A DNA stretch of 64,000 bases, taken from NCBI GenBank assembly GCA_964384375.1, contig CAYLLN010000031.1, positions 1 to 64,000 of the forward strand, written 5' to 3'. Numbering within the stretch: position 1 is the first letter of the stretch; each line of letters starts with the position of its first letter. A program made the position numbers and the translations under genes. Source of the stretch: CAYLLN01 sp964384375. Lineage in GTDB: Bacteria; Planctomycetota; Planctomycetia; Pirellulales; Pirellulaceae. Positions 1 to 8,099 of this stretch are shown here, one piece after another. A model generated the notes under the pieces. That model searched no databases. It had not been told where the DNA came from and saw only the letters and a program-made list of their open reading frames with translations.

Positions 1-2
1 TT

Positions 3-68
3 CTCACCAACGGCTTCAGTGGCGGCGTCGGCCGCCGCTTCGGCGGGTATGGCGGAATGTATCAGTAG
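3..68 (+). CDS. C-terminal fragment of a Gly-rich protein (partial)
   Basis: An open frame enters from the left edge and ends at a TAG at 66-68. The 21 visible residues are rich in Gly, Arg and Tyr (GGVGRRFGGYGGMYQ), like the tail of a surface or RNA-binding protein. Nothing more can be said without the upstream sequence. It could also be a chance open frame. It converges on purA, and a small hairpin (CTCTC/GGGAGAG, about 77-95) lies between the two genes. Confidence 0.35.
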   Translation, partial: LTNGFSGGVGRRFGGYGGMYQ

Positions 69-96
69 GCCCTAACTCTCACCCAAAGGGAGAGCG

Positions 97-1386
97 TCAG
101 GCCATCGAGCCGGCGAACATGGTCTGCGCCCGGTCGGGGCCGACGGAGACGACCTCGACCGGCTTGCCGACAAGCTCGCTGACGCGTGCCAGATACTGCC
201 GAGCGCCGGCCGGCAGATCCTCGACGCGGCGGACCTTGGTCACGTCGGTCTTCCAGCCGGGGAACGTCTCGTAGATTGGCTGGCAGCGGCGGAGATCATC
301 GACGTGGCACGGGAAACGGTCGATTCGCTTCCCTTCGCAATCGTAGGCGACGCAGATTTTCACCTCGTCGAGTTGGCTCAGCACGTCCATCATCATCAGC
401 GAGATGCAGTCGATACCGGAAAGGCGAGCCGTGTAGCGAACGGCCACAGCGTCGAACCAGCCGCAGCGGCGCGGGCGGCCGGTGGTCGTGCCGTACTCGC
501 GGCCCAGGTCGCGAATCCTCTGGCCGACCGCGTCATCAAGCTCGGTCGGAAACGGGCCGCCGCCGACACGCGTGCTGTAAGCCTTGGCGACGCCAATCAC
601 CTTGTTGATCCAGCGGCCGGGGACGCCCGATCCGCCCGAAACGCCGACGCCCGAGGCGTTGCTGCTGGTGACGTAAGGGAACGTGCCGTGATCGATATCG
701 AGGAGCGAGCCCTGCGCACCCTCAAAGAGCAGCCGCTTGCCCGCTTCAGCCGCGTCGAGCAGGTAATTCGTCGTATCAGCGACAAACGGCTGCAATCGCT
801 TGCCGTAGGTTTGGTATTCGTCGTAGATGGCGGCAGCGTCGAGCGCCTCGGCCTGGCTGCCCATGCCGACGAGCAGGCGATTCTTGGCCGCAACGATGTG
901 CTCGACCCGCGTACGAAAGTCGGGGCGGAACATGTCGCCAAGGCGAATCGCGTGGGCGCGGCCGACTTTGTCGCGGTAACACGGTCCGATGCCGCGAAGC
1001 GTGGTGCCGATGCTTTCGCCTCCGGTCGCCTGGTCCATCACCTTGTCTTCGGCGATGTGCCAGGGAAAGACGACGTGGGCTCGCTCGCTGAGCATCAGGT
1101 TCTGGCCGACATTGATTCCCTGCGCGGCGAGCGAGTCGATCTCTTTGAGGATCGTCGGCGGGTTGATGACGACGCCGGGTGTGACGACGTTCATCACGCT
1201 GGGCGTCAGGATGCCGCTGGGAACATGGTGCAGCTTGTAGGTTTTGTCGCCCACGACGACAGTGTGCCCCGCGTTCGCGCCCCCCTGATAGCGGACGACG
1301 ATCTCGTAGCGCGAGGTCAAAAGGTCCACCAGCTTCCCTTTGGCTTCGTCGCCCCATTGGAGGCCGATGACGCAAGTTCCGGGCAC
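97..1386 (-). CDS. purA: Adenylosuccinate synthetase
   Basis: PurA joins IMP and aspartate using GTP in the first committed step of AMP synthesis, in the cytosol. The 429 residues match the usual family length, and the N-terminus (CVIGLQWGDEAKGK, then NAGHTVV and the downstream IGTTLRGIGPCY segment) is collinear with the family. The C-terminal half has the TTTGRPRRCGWFD signature. The phosphate-binding loop reads GDEAKGK where most family members have GDEGKGK; the change is small and the rest of the protein is intact. The gene is monocistronic, convergent with the partial gene at the left edge, and its start lies about 120 bp from the next minus-strand gene. Confidence 0.97.
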   Translation of the reverse strand: MPGTCVIGLQWGDEAKGKLVDLLTSRYEIVVRYQGGANAGHTVVVGDKTYKLHHVPSGILTPSVMNVVTPGVVINPPTILKEIDSLAAQGINVGQNLMLSERAHVVFPWHIAEDKVMDQATGGESIGTTLRGIGPCYRDKVGRAHAIRLGDMFRPDFRTRVEHIVAAKNRLLVGMGSQAEALDAAAIYDEYQTYGKRLQPFVADTTNYLLDAAEAGKRLLFEGAQGSLLDIDHGTFPYVTSSNASGVGVSGGSGVPGRWINKVIGVAKAYSTRVGGGPFPTELDDAVGQRIRDLGREYGTTTGRPRRCGWFDAVAVRYTARLSGIDCISLMMMDVLSQLDEVKICVAYDCEGKRIDRFPCHVDDLRRCQPIYETFPGWKTDVTKVRRVEDLPAGARQYLARVSELVGKPVEVVSVGPDRAQTMFAGSMA

Positions 1387-1505
1387 GGTCGAATTCTCCG
1401 GCAGTTGTGCGAGGCCACGCTTGATTGGGACGAGCTGCGGCCAAACACGTTATGGTACGTTCGCCGTGGCCAGGGCGACAAGGAGCCAGAGAGCAACGTG
1501 GTGTC

Positions 1506-1763
1506 CTAATTTGGAATTCCGAGCCACGATGGCGAGATGAATAGGCACACAAAAAGCCCGATCCCTACTCCAATGCATGCGCCACGCACACCGTGCCGAA
1601 CTCCACCAATCCCACCGCCTAGCCATGCCCCAAACAAAGGAAGCAGCAAGTCCGACCAATTTGAATGAGTTCCAGAAAACAGCACTCGCCCAATCGACAA
1701 CCCGACAGCCGTCCAGGCTACGAGCAGCAGCAAGCTTCTGAAATTGATTTGGCGATCTTGCAC
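1506..1763 (-). CDS. Small membrane protein, unknown function
   Basis: An 85-residue protein with a short basic N-terminus followed by two hydrophobic stretches (about residues 10-26 and 34-77, the latter Gly-rich with GAWLGGGIGG and GVGIGLFVCLF). It looks like a double-spanning inner-membrane mini-protein. The opening (NFRSLLLLVAWTAVGL) resembles the N-termini of many small planctomycete membrane proteins, which supports it being real. It lies between purA and a terminator of the upstream sulfur operon. No function can be assigned. Confidence 0.5.
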   Translation of the reverse strand: MQDRQINFRSLLLLVAWTAVGLSIGRVLFSGTHSNWSDLLLPLFGAWLGGGIGGVRHGVRGACIGVGIGLFVCLFISPSWLGIPN

Positions 1764-1777
1764 TCTAACCGCGCATT

Positions 1778-1805
1778 AAAAAGCCCCGACAGATTCCTGC
1801 GGGGC
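1778..1805 (-). terminator. Rho-independent terminator of the cysH-rrf2 operon
   Basis: Read on the minus strand, GCCCCG and CGGGGC arms (1800-1805 and 1783-1788) close an 11-nt loop and are followed directly by five T residues. It sits about 115 bp downstream of the rrf2 stop codon in the right orientation. Confidence 0.65.
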
Positions 1806-1920
1806 ATTCTACCATCCAGCACTAGGCCACAACCTTGGGCGTCATGACCGTCTGGAATAGTTCGACACAGCTTCAGATGAGCTATGCGGCCACAGGCTTC
1901 AACTCTGGTTGGCAGCCGCA

Positions 1921-2349
1921 CTAGATGTGATACATCGTCTCGGCCGGATGGGCGAGTTGTTCGGCGAGGTCGGCAAAGGTCACGGCAGACAGCAGTTCGC
2001 GCTCCTTGGCGGCAACGCGCTTCCAGCACTGCGTGAGCACGCGGGTCGTGGTCGTGCTGCGGCCGGCACTCGATTTGATCGCGCCGGACTGGTTATCGAC
2101 GACGCTCATCACTTCGTGCAGCGTGATCTCCTCCGGCTCCTTGGCCAGTCGATAGCCGCCGGTCGCGCCGCGGAGGCTCGCTACGAGGCCGGCCGATTTG
2201 AGTTGCAGCAGGATCTGCACGAGGAACCGCGAGGGGATACCGTGGCGGTCGGCAATGTCGCGAATCCGCACCGGCTCTTCGCTGGCGTGCTGGGCGGCCA
2301 GTTCCAAGACCGCGATGCAGGCATACTCGGTCTTGGCGGAGATGTTCAC
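1921..2349 (-). CDS. Rrf2-family transcriptional regulator
   Basis: 142 residues with the Rrf2 winged helix: MNISAKTEYACIAVLELA, the recognition-helix region IPSRFLVQILLQLKSAGLV and the wing RGATGGYRLAKEPEEIT. IscR and NsrR use three conserved Cys for a Fe-S cluster; here only one Cys is visible in that region (LTQCWKRV), so the protein is more like cluster-free CymR, which controls cysteine metabolism in Firmicutes. It begins 13 bp after cysH, so both genes probably form one transcript. A 17-bp palindrome in front of cysH is the natural candidate operator, suggesting autoregulation together with sulfate reduction. Confidence 0.88.
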   Translation of the reverse strand: MNISAKTEYACIAVLELAAQHASEEPVRIRDIADRHGIPSRFLVQILLQLKSAGLVASLRGATGGYRLAKEPEEITLHEVMSVVDNQSGAIKSSAGRSTTTTRVLTQCWKRVAAKERELLSAVTFADLAEQLAHPAETMYHI

Positions 2350-2362
2350 TTGGCGGAAATGT

Positions 2363-3190
2363 TCACTGTGAATGCAAGCCGCACTCGGTCTTGGCGAAGC
2401 CGCTCCAGCGGCCGGCCCGCTCGTCCTCGCCGATGAGGACCGCCCGCGTGCAAGGCCAGCAGCCGATGCTGGTGTAGCCCTGATCGTGCAGCGGGTTGTA
2501 AGGAATGTTGTGCTTGGTGATCAGGCCCCACACGTCCTTCTTCGTCCAGTTGGCGAGCGGGCTGACCTTCACGAGGCTGAACTTTTTGTCCCAGCCGACG
2601 ATCGGCGCCTTGGCCCGATCCTGGCTTTGATCGCGGCGGATGGCGCTGGCCCAGGCGTGCATGCCGAGGACCGCCTGCTGCAGCACCTTCACCTTGCGGT
2701 CGAAGCAGCACTGATCGGGCTGCGTGCGATAGAGCGGGCCGCCGTGCAATTGTTCGTACTGGGCAACTGTGGTTTCCGGCTGCTTCATCTCAACCGCAAT
2801 GCCGTAACGTCGCTTGACCTCTTCGCGGAGCTCGAGCGTTTCGGCGAATTGATAGCCCGTGTCGAGATTGAAGATCGGCGTGGCCGGCGCGATCTCGGCC
2901 AGCATGTGAATCAGAACCATCCCTTCGGGACCGAAGGCGGTCGCCATCGTGAACCGCGGAGCGAAGCGTTCGGTGGCCCAGCGGAGGATGTCTTGCGGCT
3001 CGGCGAGTTCCAGACGGGCACTCGCTTGATCGATCTCGTCTTGCAACTCCGGCGTGAGGACCAACCGGCCGTCAGCAGTCTGCGGCGGCTGTGCCGTCGG
3101 CGCAATTGGAGCGTCAGGCAGGACGACTCGCAGTGTCGGCAAGTCGCTGCTGGCGTTCATCGTGCTCGGGTAGGCGGCTGCAAGGGACAT
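2363..3190 (-). CDS. cysH: Phosphoadenylyl/adenylyl-sulfate reductase
   Basis: Reduces activated sulfate (PAPS or APS) to sulfite in assimilatory sulfur metabolism. The 275 residues contain the ATP-PPase-like core (TATAFGPEGMVLIHM-type start at about 82-96, NLDTGYQF at 108-115) and the catalytic C-terminal ECGLH (Cys270). Two Cys pairs, C161-C162 and C244/C247, are the 4Fe-4S ligands of the APS-type branch, so APS is the more likely substrate. The first Met gives a 40-residue Pro/Ala-rich leader; Met11 is an alternative start. It leads the two-gene operon with rrf2, and a palindrome lies 35 bp upstream. Confidence 0.95.
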   Translation of the reverse strand: MSLAAAYPSTMNASSDLPTLRVVLPDAPIAPTAQPPQTADGRLVLTPELQDEIDQASARLELAEPQDILRWATERFAPRFTMATAFGPEGMVLIHMLAEIAPATPIFNLDTGYQFAETLELREEVKRRYGIAVEMKQPETTVAQYEQLHGGPLYRTQPDQCCFDRKVKVLQQAVLGMHAWASAIRRDQSQDRAKAPIVGWDKKFSLVKVSPLANWTKKDVWGLITKHNIPYNPLHDQGYTSIGCWPCTRAVLIGEDERAGRWSGFAKTECGLHSQ

Positions 3191-3224
3191 GGATTAGTTG
3201 GCGAGGACCGATCGACTGCGAAAT

Positions 3225-3241
3225 ATTACCAAGTTGGTAAT
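3225..3241. promoter_or_regulatory. 17-bp perfect palindrome, likely Rrf2 operator
   Basis: ATTACCAAGTTGGTAAT is a perfect 8-1-8 inverted repeat. It lies 35 bp upstream of the cysH start codon, where it would overlap the promoter of the cysH-rrf2 operon. A homodimeric winged-helix regulator encoded in the same operon is the obvious binder; that link is inference. Confidence 0.6.
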
Positions 3242-3407
3242 CAAAGTCAACTATTGAGCGCAGCATCGGCTCTTATCGGCATCGGACGGGCCAATTCTAC
3301 AGCTTGTAGCGATTAGTTGGCCATGAAAGCACGACCAATTGATGCCACAATTATCGCCGCAAGCCATTTCCATGAAGCAACTTGCGGCAACTTCGTTGGC
3401 GTTCAAA

Positions 3408-4742
3408 CTACGCCACAATCTCCTTGATCGCCTTCCCGTCGGCAACCTTGATCGGCCGGCCTTGCTCCGAGATGTTCTTCGTCTCGGGATCGACGCCGAC
3501 CGCGGCACAGAGCGTGGCCAGAATGTCGGGCACATCGACTTTCCCTTCTTTCACTTCCTCGCCGTCGTCGCTCGTTTTGCCATAGGCTTGCCCACCTTTG
3601 ATGCCGCCGCCTCCGAAGACGCACGTCCACGCAGCAGGGAAATGATCGCGGCCCCCCTGCGGGTTGATCTTGGGCGTGCGGCCGAACTCGCCAATCCAGA
3701 GGATCGTCGTCGAATCGAGCAGGTTCCGCTCGGCCAGTTCCTTCATCAGCGTCCCCCAGCCGTTATCGAGTTCGCTCGACAGCGTCTTCACCTGGGCGAA
3801 ATTGTTCTGGTGCGTGTCCCAACCGAAAATGTCGTTCCCCACGCTGCCGAGCGTCACTTCGACGAACGACACACCCGACTCGATGAGCCGTCGAGCCATC
3901 AGGCAGCCTTGACCAAAACGACCACGTCCATACGTATCACGCACGCTTGCCGGCTCTTCGCTCAGATCGAACGCCTTCGCCGCACTCGAATTCATCAGCC
4001 GCAGCGCCCGGTCATAGACCGTTTGATGGGCAATTGGCGACGGGCCGCGATGTGTCGCCATGAACTTTGTCTGTAGCGCCCGCCACAAATCGAGCCGCGT
4101 TGCGAACTGCGCCGCATCGACTCCCGCTGCCGGAGCAAGGTCATCGACCTTCAGTTCCGCATACGTGCTTGCCGCCGTCGGCGCCGCCGCTTGAAAGACG
4201 TCGGTCGCGCCGACCGTCAGTGCTGCGTGCTTCGGGCCGAGAAATCCGGGCCCAAACGCCGCCTGGTTGAATGCCCGATAGGGCGAAATGCTCACATAGT
4301 GCGGTACTGCGTCGTCCTCGCGCGACAGTTCCTTCGCGAGCGACGATCCGATCGACGGATATTGAATCGGTCCTTGCGGCTTTTGGCCGGTGCGAACGAC
4401 ATACGTCCCGCGGCCGTGGTCCCCTTCTTTCGTGCTCAGGCTCCGCACGACCGCCAGCCGATCGGCCATTTCACCCAGCTTCGGCAGATGCTCGCTGAAC
4501 CGCAGACCGGGCGCCTTCGTGGCGACTTCCTTGAACTCGCCCCCGTTGGCGTGTCCCGGCTTCATGTCGAAGGTATCGGTCTGCGTCGGCCCGCCAGTCA
4601 TCCAAAGCAGGATGCAGTGTCGGCGGCGATTGGGATCGGTCGCAATCTGATCGGCCAGCGCCGGGAACCAACCGCTCGCACTCGCCCCCAAGAGCCCTAG
4701 CGATGAAGCAGCCAGCCACTGACGACGATTGGCACGGAACAT
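3408..4742 (-). CDS. DUF1501 family exported protein (sulfatase-like fold)
   Basis: 444 residues starting with a Tat-like export signal (NRRQWLAASSLGLLGASASG). The body has the DUF1501 hallmarks: HCILLWMTGGPTQTDTFD at the start of the mature part, GGDHGRGTY-like EGDHGRGTYVVR, IFGWDTHQNN, and near the C-terminus LWIGEFGRTPKINPQGGRDHFP. DUF1501 proteins are related to alkaline-phosphatase/sulfatase enzymes and are strongly expanded in planctomycetes, usually beside a DUF1549/DUF1553 cytochrome-like partner. No such partner lies next to this gene. Probably periplasmic; substrate unknown. Confidence 0.92.
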   Translation of the reverse strand: MFRANRRQWLAASSLGLLGASASGWFPALADQIATDPNRRRHCILLWMTGGPTQTDTFDMKPGHANGGEFKEVATKAPGLRFSEHLPKLGEMADRLAVVRSLSTKEGDHGRGTYVVRTGQKPQGPIQYPSIGSSLAKELSREDDAVPHYVSISPYRAFNQAAFGPGFLGPKHAALTVGATDVFQAAAPTAASTYAELKVDDLAPAAGVDAAQFATRLDLWRALQTKFMATHRGPSPIAHQTVYDRALRLMNSSAAKAFDLSEEPASVRDTYGRGRFGQGCLMARRLIESGVSFVEVTLGSVGNDIFGWDTHQNNFAQVKTLSSELDNGWGTLMKELAERNLLDSTTILWIGEFGRTPKINPQGGRDHFPAAWTCVFGGGGIKGGQAYGKTSDDGEEVKEGKVDVPDILATLCAAVGVDPETKNISEQGRPIKVADGKAIKEIVA

Positions 4743-4971
4743 GAATCACCTCGCAACTTCCGGCGGATCAGACAGATCGACTGTAATTGTTGCCGAGCAG
4801 GCGGGCTGATGCAATGAAGAATCACGAGCGAGTTACACGGCATGCTCTACGACTCCAAGGTACGCATCAACAGCTCACGCTTTCGATCTGTAAAACCCTG
4901 TAGCATTCGGGACGCAGGTGCGCGACAATGGCAATGTGCCAGTAAATCTAGCCCAGATGGATAGTCCTGCC

Positions 4972-6057
4972 ATGATTTCTCGCCGCCAATTGCTTGCCAG
5001 TTCTGCCACTGTGCTGGGTGCCGCTGGGCTCGGTGCTGCCGCCTTGCCGCGGCTGGCTCGTGGGCAGGGGGCGGAGTTCGATGCGGCACGGTCGGCCGAG
5101 GTGATCACGCCCAAGACGCAGGAGGCGATCGACCGGGGGCTCGTGTGGCTCAGCAAGCGACAGATGATGTCGGGGCGGAACGAAGGGGCGTTCGGCCATG
5201 GCGGTTATCCTGGCGGCGTCGCGGTGAGCAGCCTCGCGGGTCTCGCCTTCATGTGCAGCGGCAGCCCGCCAGGCCAAGGGCCGTTTGGCAAGAGCATCGA
5301 CCGGGCGGTGAAGTTCGTCACAAGCTGTGTGCAGGACACCGGCTACATCGCGGTGCCGAACTTTGGCCAGGACAACATGTACGGCCACGGCTTTGCCACG
5401 CTGTTCCTCAGCGAAGTGTACGGCATGTCGGACCGGTCGGATATCGACTCGACCGTCGGCGACAAGCTCCGCTCGGCGGTCAAGCTCACCTGCACGTGCC
5501 AGAATCCGGCCGGCGGCTGGCGCTATTCGCCGCAACCGACGGACGCAGACCTGTCGATCACGATTTGCCAGATCATGGGGCTGCGAGCGGCGCGCGACGC
5601 GGGGATTCATGTCCCCGATCCGGTCCGTGAGAAGTGCATCGACTACGTGAAGAAAAGTCAGAATGCCGACGGCGGCTTTCGGTATCAGATCAGTTCAGGC
5701 GGGCACAGCTCGTTTCCGCTCACGGCGGCGGGTGTCGTCTCGCTGTATAGCGCCGGCATCTATGACGGCGAGCCGGTCGATAAGGCCCTGAAGTGGCTGA
5801 TGAAGTACCTGCCCGGCACGGGATCGAGCAACACGGGGTACTTCTACTACGGCCACTATTACGCGGTGCAGGCGATGTGGCATGCCGGCGGCGATTACTG
5901 GACGAAGTGGTACCCGGCAATTCGCGAGACCCTGCTGGCCCGGCAAAGCTCGGACGGCTCGTTCGCCGATCAGGAGGTATGTGCGGAGTTCGGCACGGCG
6001 ATGGCGTGCATCATTTTGCAGATGCCGAATAATTACCTGCCGATTTTTAGTCCGTAG
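4972..6057 (+). CDS. Tat-exported prenyltransferase/squalene-oxidase repeat protein
   Basis: The chosen start gives MISRRQLLASSATVLGAAG, a textbook Tat signal (SRRQLLA); Met codons 15 and 54 bp upstream are possible alternatives. The mature protein is an alpha/alpha toroid built from repeats with the pattern of terpene cyclases (GGWRYSPQPTDADLSITICQIMGLRAAR, then ADGGFRYQISSG, and QSSDGSFAD near the end). The catalytic DDTA/DCTA motif of true squalene cyclases is not evident; DADLS is the nearest match. It is therefore probably a periplasmic binding or scaffold protein rather than a cyclase. It is divergent from the DUF1501 gene, with about 230 bp between them. Confidence 0.85.
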   Translation: MISRRQLLASSATVLGAAGLGAAALPRLARGQGAEFDAARSAEVITPKTQEAIDRGLVWLSKRQMMSGRNEGAFGHGGYPGGVAVSSLAGLAFMCSGSPPGQGPFGKSIDRAVKFVTSCVQDTGYIAVPNFGQDNMYGHGFATLFLSEVYGMSDRSDIDSTVGDKLRSAVKLTCTCQNPAGGWRYSPQPTDADLSITICQIMGLRAARDAGIHVPDPVREKCIDYVKKSQNADGGFRYQISSGGHSSFPLTAAGVVSLYSAGIYDGEPVDKALKWLMKYLPGTGSSNTGYFYYGHYYAVQAMWHAGGDYWTKWYPAIRETLLARQSSDGSFADQEVCAEFGTAMACIILQMPNNYLPIFSP

Positions 6058-6090
6058 ACCAAAGCCGTAGAACGTCGATGGCTCAGACGA

Positions 6091-6166
6091 TCACGAAAGC
6101 ACGAAAGGGGAGGAGAGGAAACGTTGTTTGCTGTTTCGTGTCTTCACTAGCTTCGTGTTTTCGTGA
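6091..6166. repeat. Imperfect inverted repeat of CACGAAA phrases
   Basis: TCACGAAAGCACGAAAG at 6091-6107 pairs imperfectly with CTTCGTGTTTTCGTGA at 6151-6166, and another CGTGTC unit lies between. The element fills the gap between a plus-strand and a minus-strand 3' end. Confidence 0.5.
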
Positions 6167-6212
6167 CCATTCGTGCCAACACGCTGGCCTCGACGGTCAG
6201 CACTGGTGGCCA

Positions 6213-6998
6213 TCACGTTCCCCGTTTCGCGCCGTACCACTCGATGTGCTGACGGGGACAGAAGATGAAGCTCTGCTCGCGGCAGTAGGGCCGTAGCCAC
6301 GCGGCAATGCGGGTGAGGGCCGCGGAATCGGTTCCTTGCGGCATGAGCAGAACGCGGTCGCGGCGGACGGCGGGAAACTGGGCGAGCCACGTTTGCACGT
6401 CAGCAGTGTCGGCCGGCGAGTCGATGACGAACTTGAGTTGATAGTCGTAGTCGTTGGTGAGGCGGCGAATCACCTCCGGCTGATGGCGCGTCCGCTCGTG
6501 GCGAGTCGCCCATTTGCCGGCTCGCTCGACCTGCGGCGTGGAACTGGCCAGCTTGGGACTGATCGACATCAGATCGCACCGGACCGGCAGGTGCAGCGTG
6601 CCGGCCGTTTCGATCGTGATGTGCCAGCCGGCCGTTTTGAGTTGCTCGCACAAGGGAATGAGTTCGGCAAAGAGCATCGGCTCGCCGCCAGTGATGACGA
6701 CATGGCGGATTTCATCCCGATCATCGTCACGCATCCCGACATCAATGCGTTCTGGCAGCGGGCCGTGTTTCAGCTTCTGAGTTTCGGTCAGGATTTCTTC
6801 GACCGACCAGTCCTCGCCCTCGGGCGACCAGGAAGTGTAGGGCGTATCGCAGAACCAGCACCGCAGGTTGCAGCCGCTCGCGCGGACGAAGACGCTGGGC
6901 GTGCCGGTGAGCAAACCTTCCCCTTGAAGCGACGGATAGATTTCGGCGATGAGCAAGCGAAGCGGGAGCGGAGAGGAAGTTGCGGAAGAACCGTTCAA
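6213..6998 (-). CDS. queE: 7-carboxy-7-deazaguanine synthase
   Basis: Radical SAM enzyme that converts 6-carboxytetrahydropterin to 7-carboxy-7-deazaguanine, the ring-contraction step in queuosine precursor synthesis. The N-terminal EIYPSLQGEGLLTGTPSVFVRASGCNLR region carries the cluster motif C43-x3-C47-x2-C50, followed by the family's DTPY segment and the ITGGEPML motif of SAM binding. 261 residues is within the family range, slightly long. tgt, the enzyme that inserts the product into tRNA, lies about 39 kb away in the same window. Confidence 0.93.
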   Translation of the reverse strand: MNGSSATSSPLPLRLLIAEIYPSLQGEGLLTGTPSVFVRASGCNLRCWFCDTPYTSWSPEGEDWSVEEILTETQKLKHGPLPERIDVGMRDDDRDEIRHVVITGGEPMLFAELIPLCEQLKTAGWHITIETAGTLHLPVRCDLMSISPKLASSTPQVERAGKWATRHERTRHQPEVIRRLTNDYDYQLKFVIDSPADTADVQTWLAQFPAVRRDRVLLMPQGTDSAALTRIAAWLRPYCREQSFIFCPRQHIEWYGAKRGT

Positions 6999-7064
6999 TC
7001 ATAACAAGCGTGACCGATGCGTCGCGGCAGGTTTCGCTGGTACAGCAGCACATTGATCGCGAGA

Positions 7065-7418
7065 ATGGCCAACATGACAACGCTCGCCCGACTTCCCGAC
7101 CCGCCGTACTACGCCGTGATCTTCACTTCGCGACGAACGGCCAGCGATTCGGCTGGCTATGCCATCGCTGCGGAGCGGATGGTCGAGCTGGCGAAGGATC
7201 AGCCGGGGTTCTTGGGGATCGAATCGGCTCGCGGCGAAGACGGCGTAGGAATCACCGTGTCGTACTGGACAAACGAAGAGGCAATTCGCTCCTGGCGGGA
7301 GCAAGCCGAGCATCGACTTGCCCAGCAGTCGGGTCGGCAAACCTGGTACGCGGAGTATGAGCTGCGCGTGGCGCGGGTCGAGCGGGCTTATGGCTTTCGA
7401 GCGGAGACACGCGAGTGA
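7065..7418 (+). CDS. Antibiotic biosynthesis monooxygenase (ABM) domain protein
   Basis: 117 residues with the dimeric alpha-beta barrel ABM pattern: PPYYAVIFTSRRTA as strand 1, a helix AERMVELAKDQPGFLGIESARG, then ITVSYWTNEEAIRSWREQAEHRLAQQ and a final AEYELRVARVERAYGF strand. These proteins act as small monooxygenases or heme-degrading enzymes, or as stress-linked proteins of unknown substrate. Met at 7065 is preferred because the residues before it do not fit the domain; Met at 7074 is an alternative. It lies head-to-head with queE. Confidence 0.82.
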   Translation: MANMTTLARLPDPPYYAVIFTSRRTASDSAGYAIAAERMVELAKDQPGFLGIESARGEDGVGITVSYWTNEEAIRSWREQAEHRLAQQSGRQTWYAEYELRVARVERAYGFRAETRE

Positions 7419-7457
7419 AGGGAACGGCAAGCCGGGCAGATTGGTGCCGATAGCCGA

Positions 7458-7667
7458 TTACTCGTCCTTGCGTGGCAGACGTGGCTTGTTGGTCGAACGG
7501 CTCGTGTCGCCCCCCTTGTTGGTGCCGCGGATGGAATCGAGCCAGTCGAGATATTCCTCGATTTCAGCCAGCGGCATCCCCAGCGAGAGGGCCGATTTGA
7601 TCGCTTCCGTCCGCTCCAGAAAGGTCTCGGCATGCTCGAGCAACAGCTTGGCGATTTCGTGAGACAT
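7458..7667 (-). CDS. Conserved-looking small helical protein, unknown function
   Basis: 69 residues, predicted mostly helical: HEIAKLLLEHAETFLERTEAI, SALSLGMPLAEIEEYLDWLD, then a charged disordered tail (NKGGDTSRSTNKPRLPRKDE). The acidic, regular heptad-like helices and a clean frame among GC-rich shadows argue that it is a real gene, perhaps a small regulatory or protein-binding factor. No family is recognised. Confidence 0.55.
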   Translation of the reverse strand: MSHEIAKLLLEHAETFLERTEAIKSALSLGMPLAEIEEYLDWLDSIRGTNKGGDTSRSTNKPRLPRKDE

Positions 7668-7814
7668 GCCGCGCGGGGCGTTGCACTCGAGGAGCGAGCC
7701 GCCAGTGAAAGAGAGCGGCCTCTCGTGAATCGTGCACTTCGCGGGGCGTAAGTCAAGCGGATTATGTGCGGTTGACGCGTCCGCTTCATGCCGATTGTGG
7801 CGGCTCGGAGCGAG

Positions 7815-8006
7815 CTACTTATAGAGAATCAGCTTGTCCTGGCGCGTGCGGCGGAGGCGATAGACTTCGCTCCCGTGCTGGATCAGGATTTCGATCCGAT
7901 CGCCGAGGAGTTCAGCCGAGTTCCACTTCTCGCGCGGCGGAGAAATGGCTGAAGCATCAGCCGGATCAGGCTGCTCAGTGGGCTGGATTGGTTCGGGATC
8001 GATCAT
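7815..8006 (-). CDS. hemP: Hemin uptake protein HemP family
   Basis: 63 residues. The last 30 match the HemP signature: LLGDRIEILIQHGSEVYRLR then RTRQDKLILYK, the short beta-hairpin protein that accompanies heme uptake systems and in some bacteria activates heme-receptor transcription. The chosen Met (MIDPEP) gives the usual family length; an in-frame upstream Met would add 29 Arg/Ala-rich residues unlikely to be real. It lies about 90 bp after the DUF4198 gene on the same strand, so the two are probably co-transcribed from the Fur-box-like promoter at 8851. Confidence 0.82.
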   Translation of the reverse strand: MIDPEPIQPTEQPDPADASAISPPREKWNSAELLGDRIEILIQHGSEVYRLRRTRQDKLILYK

Positions 8007-8099
8007 GTCCTTAACCGGCGAAAAACCGCGCCTCGCCCGGCGGCCCGCGGAGATGGGCCGGCCAGGCGAGGCCGCGGCTGCACGAGGAATCATTGGTCG

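Noticed and set aside
304..1509. Long plus-strand open frame opposite purA
   Set aside because: Mirror of purA in a GC-rich genome; amino-acid content (Arg/Ala/Asp/Val-rich) and no motif.
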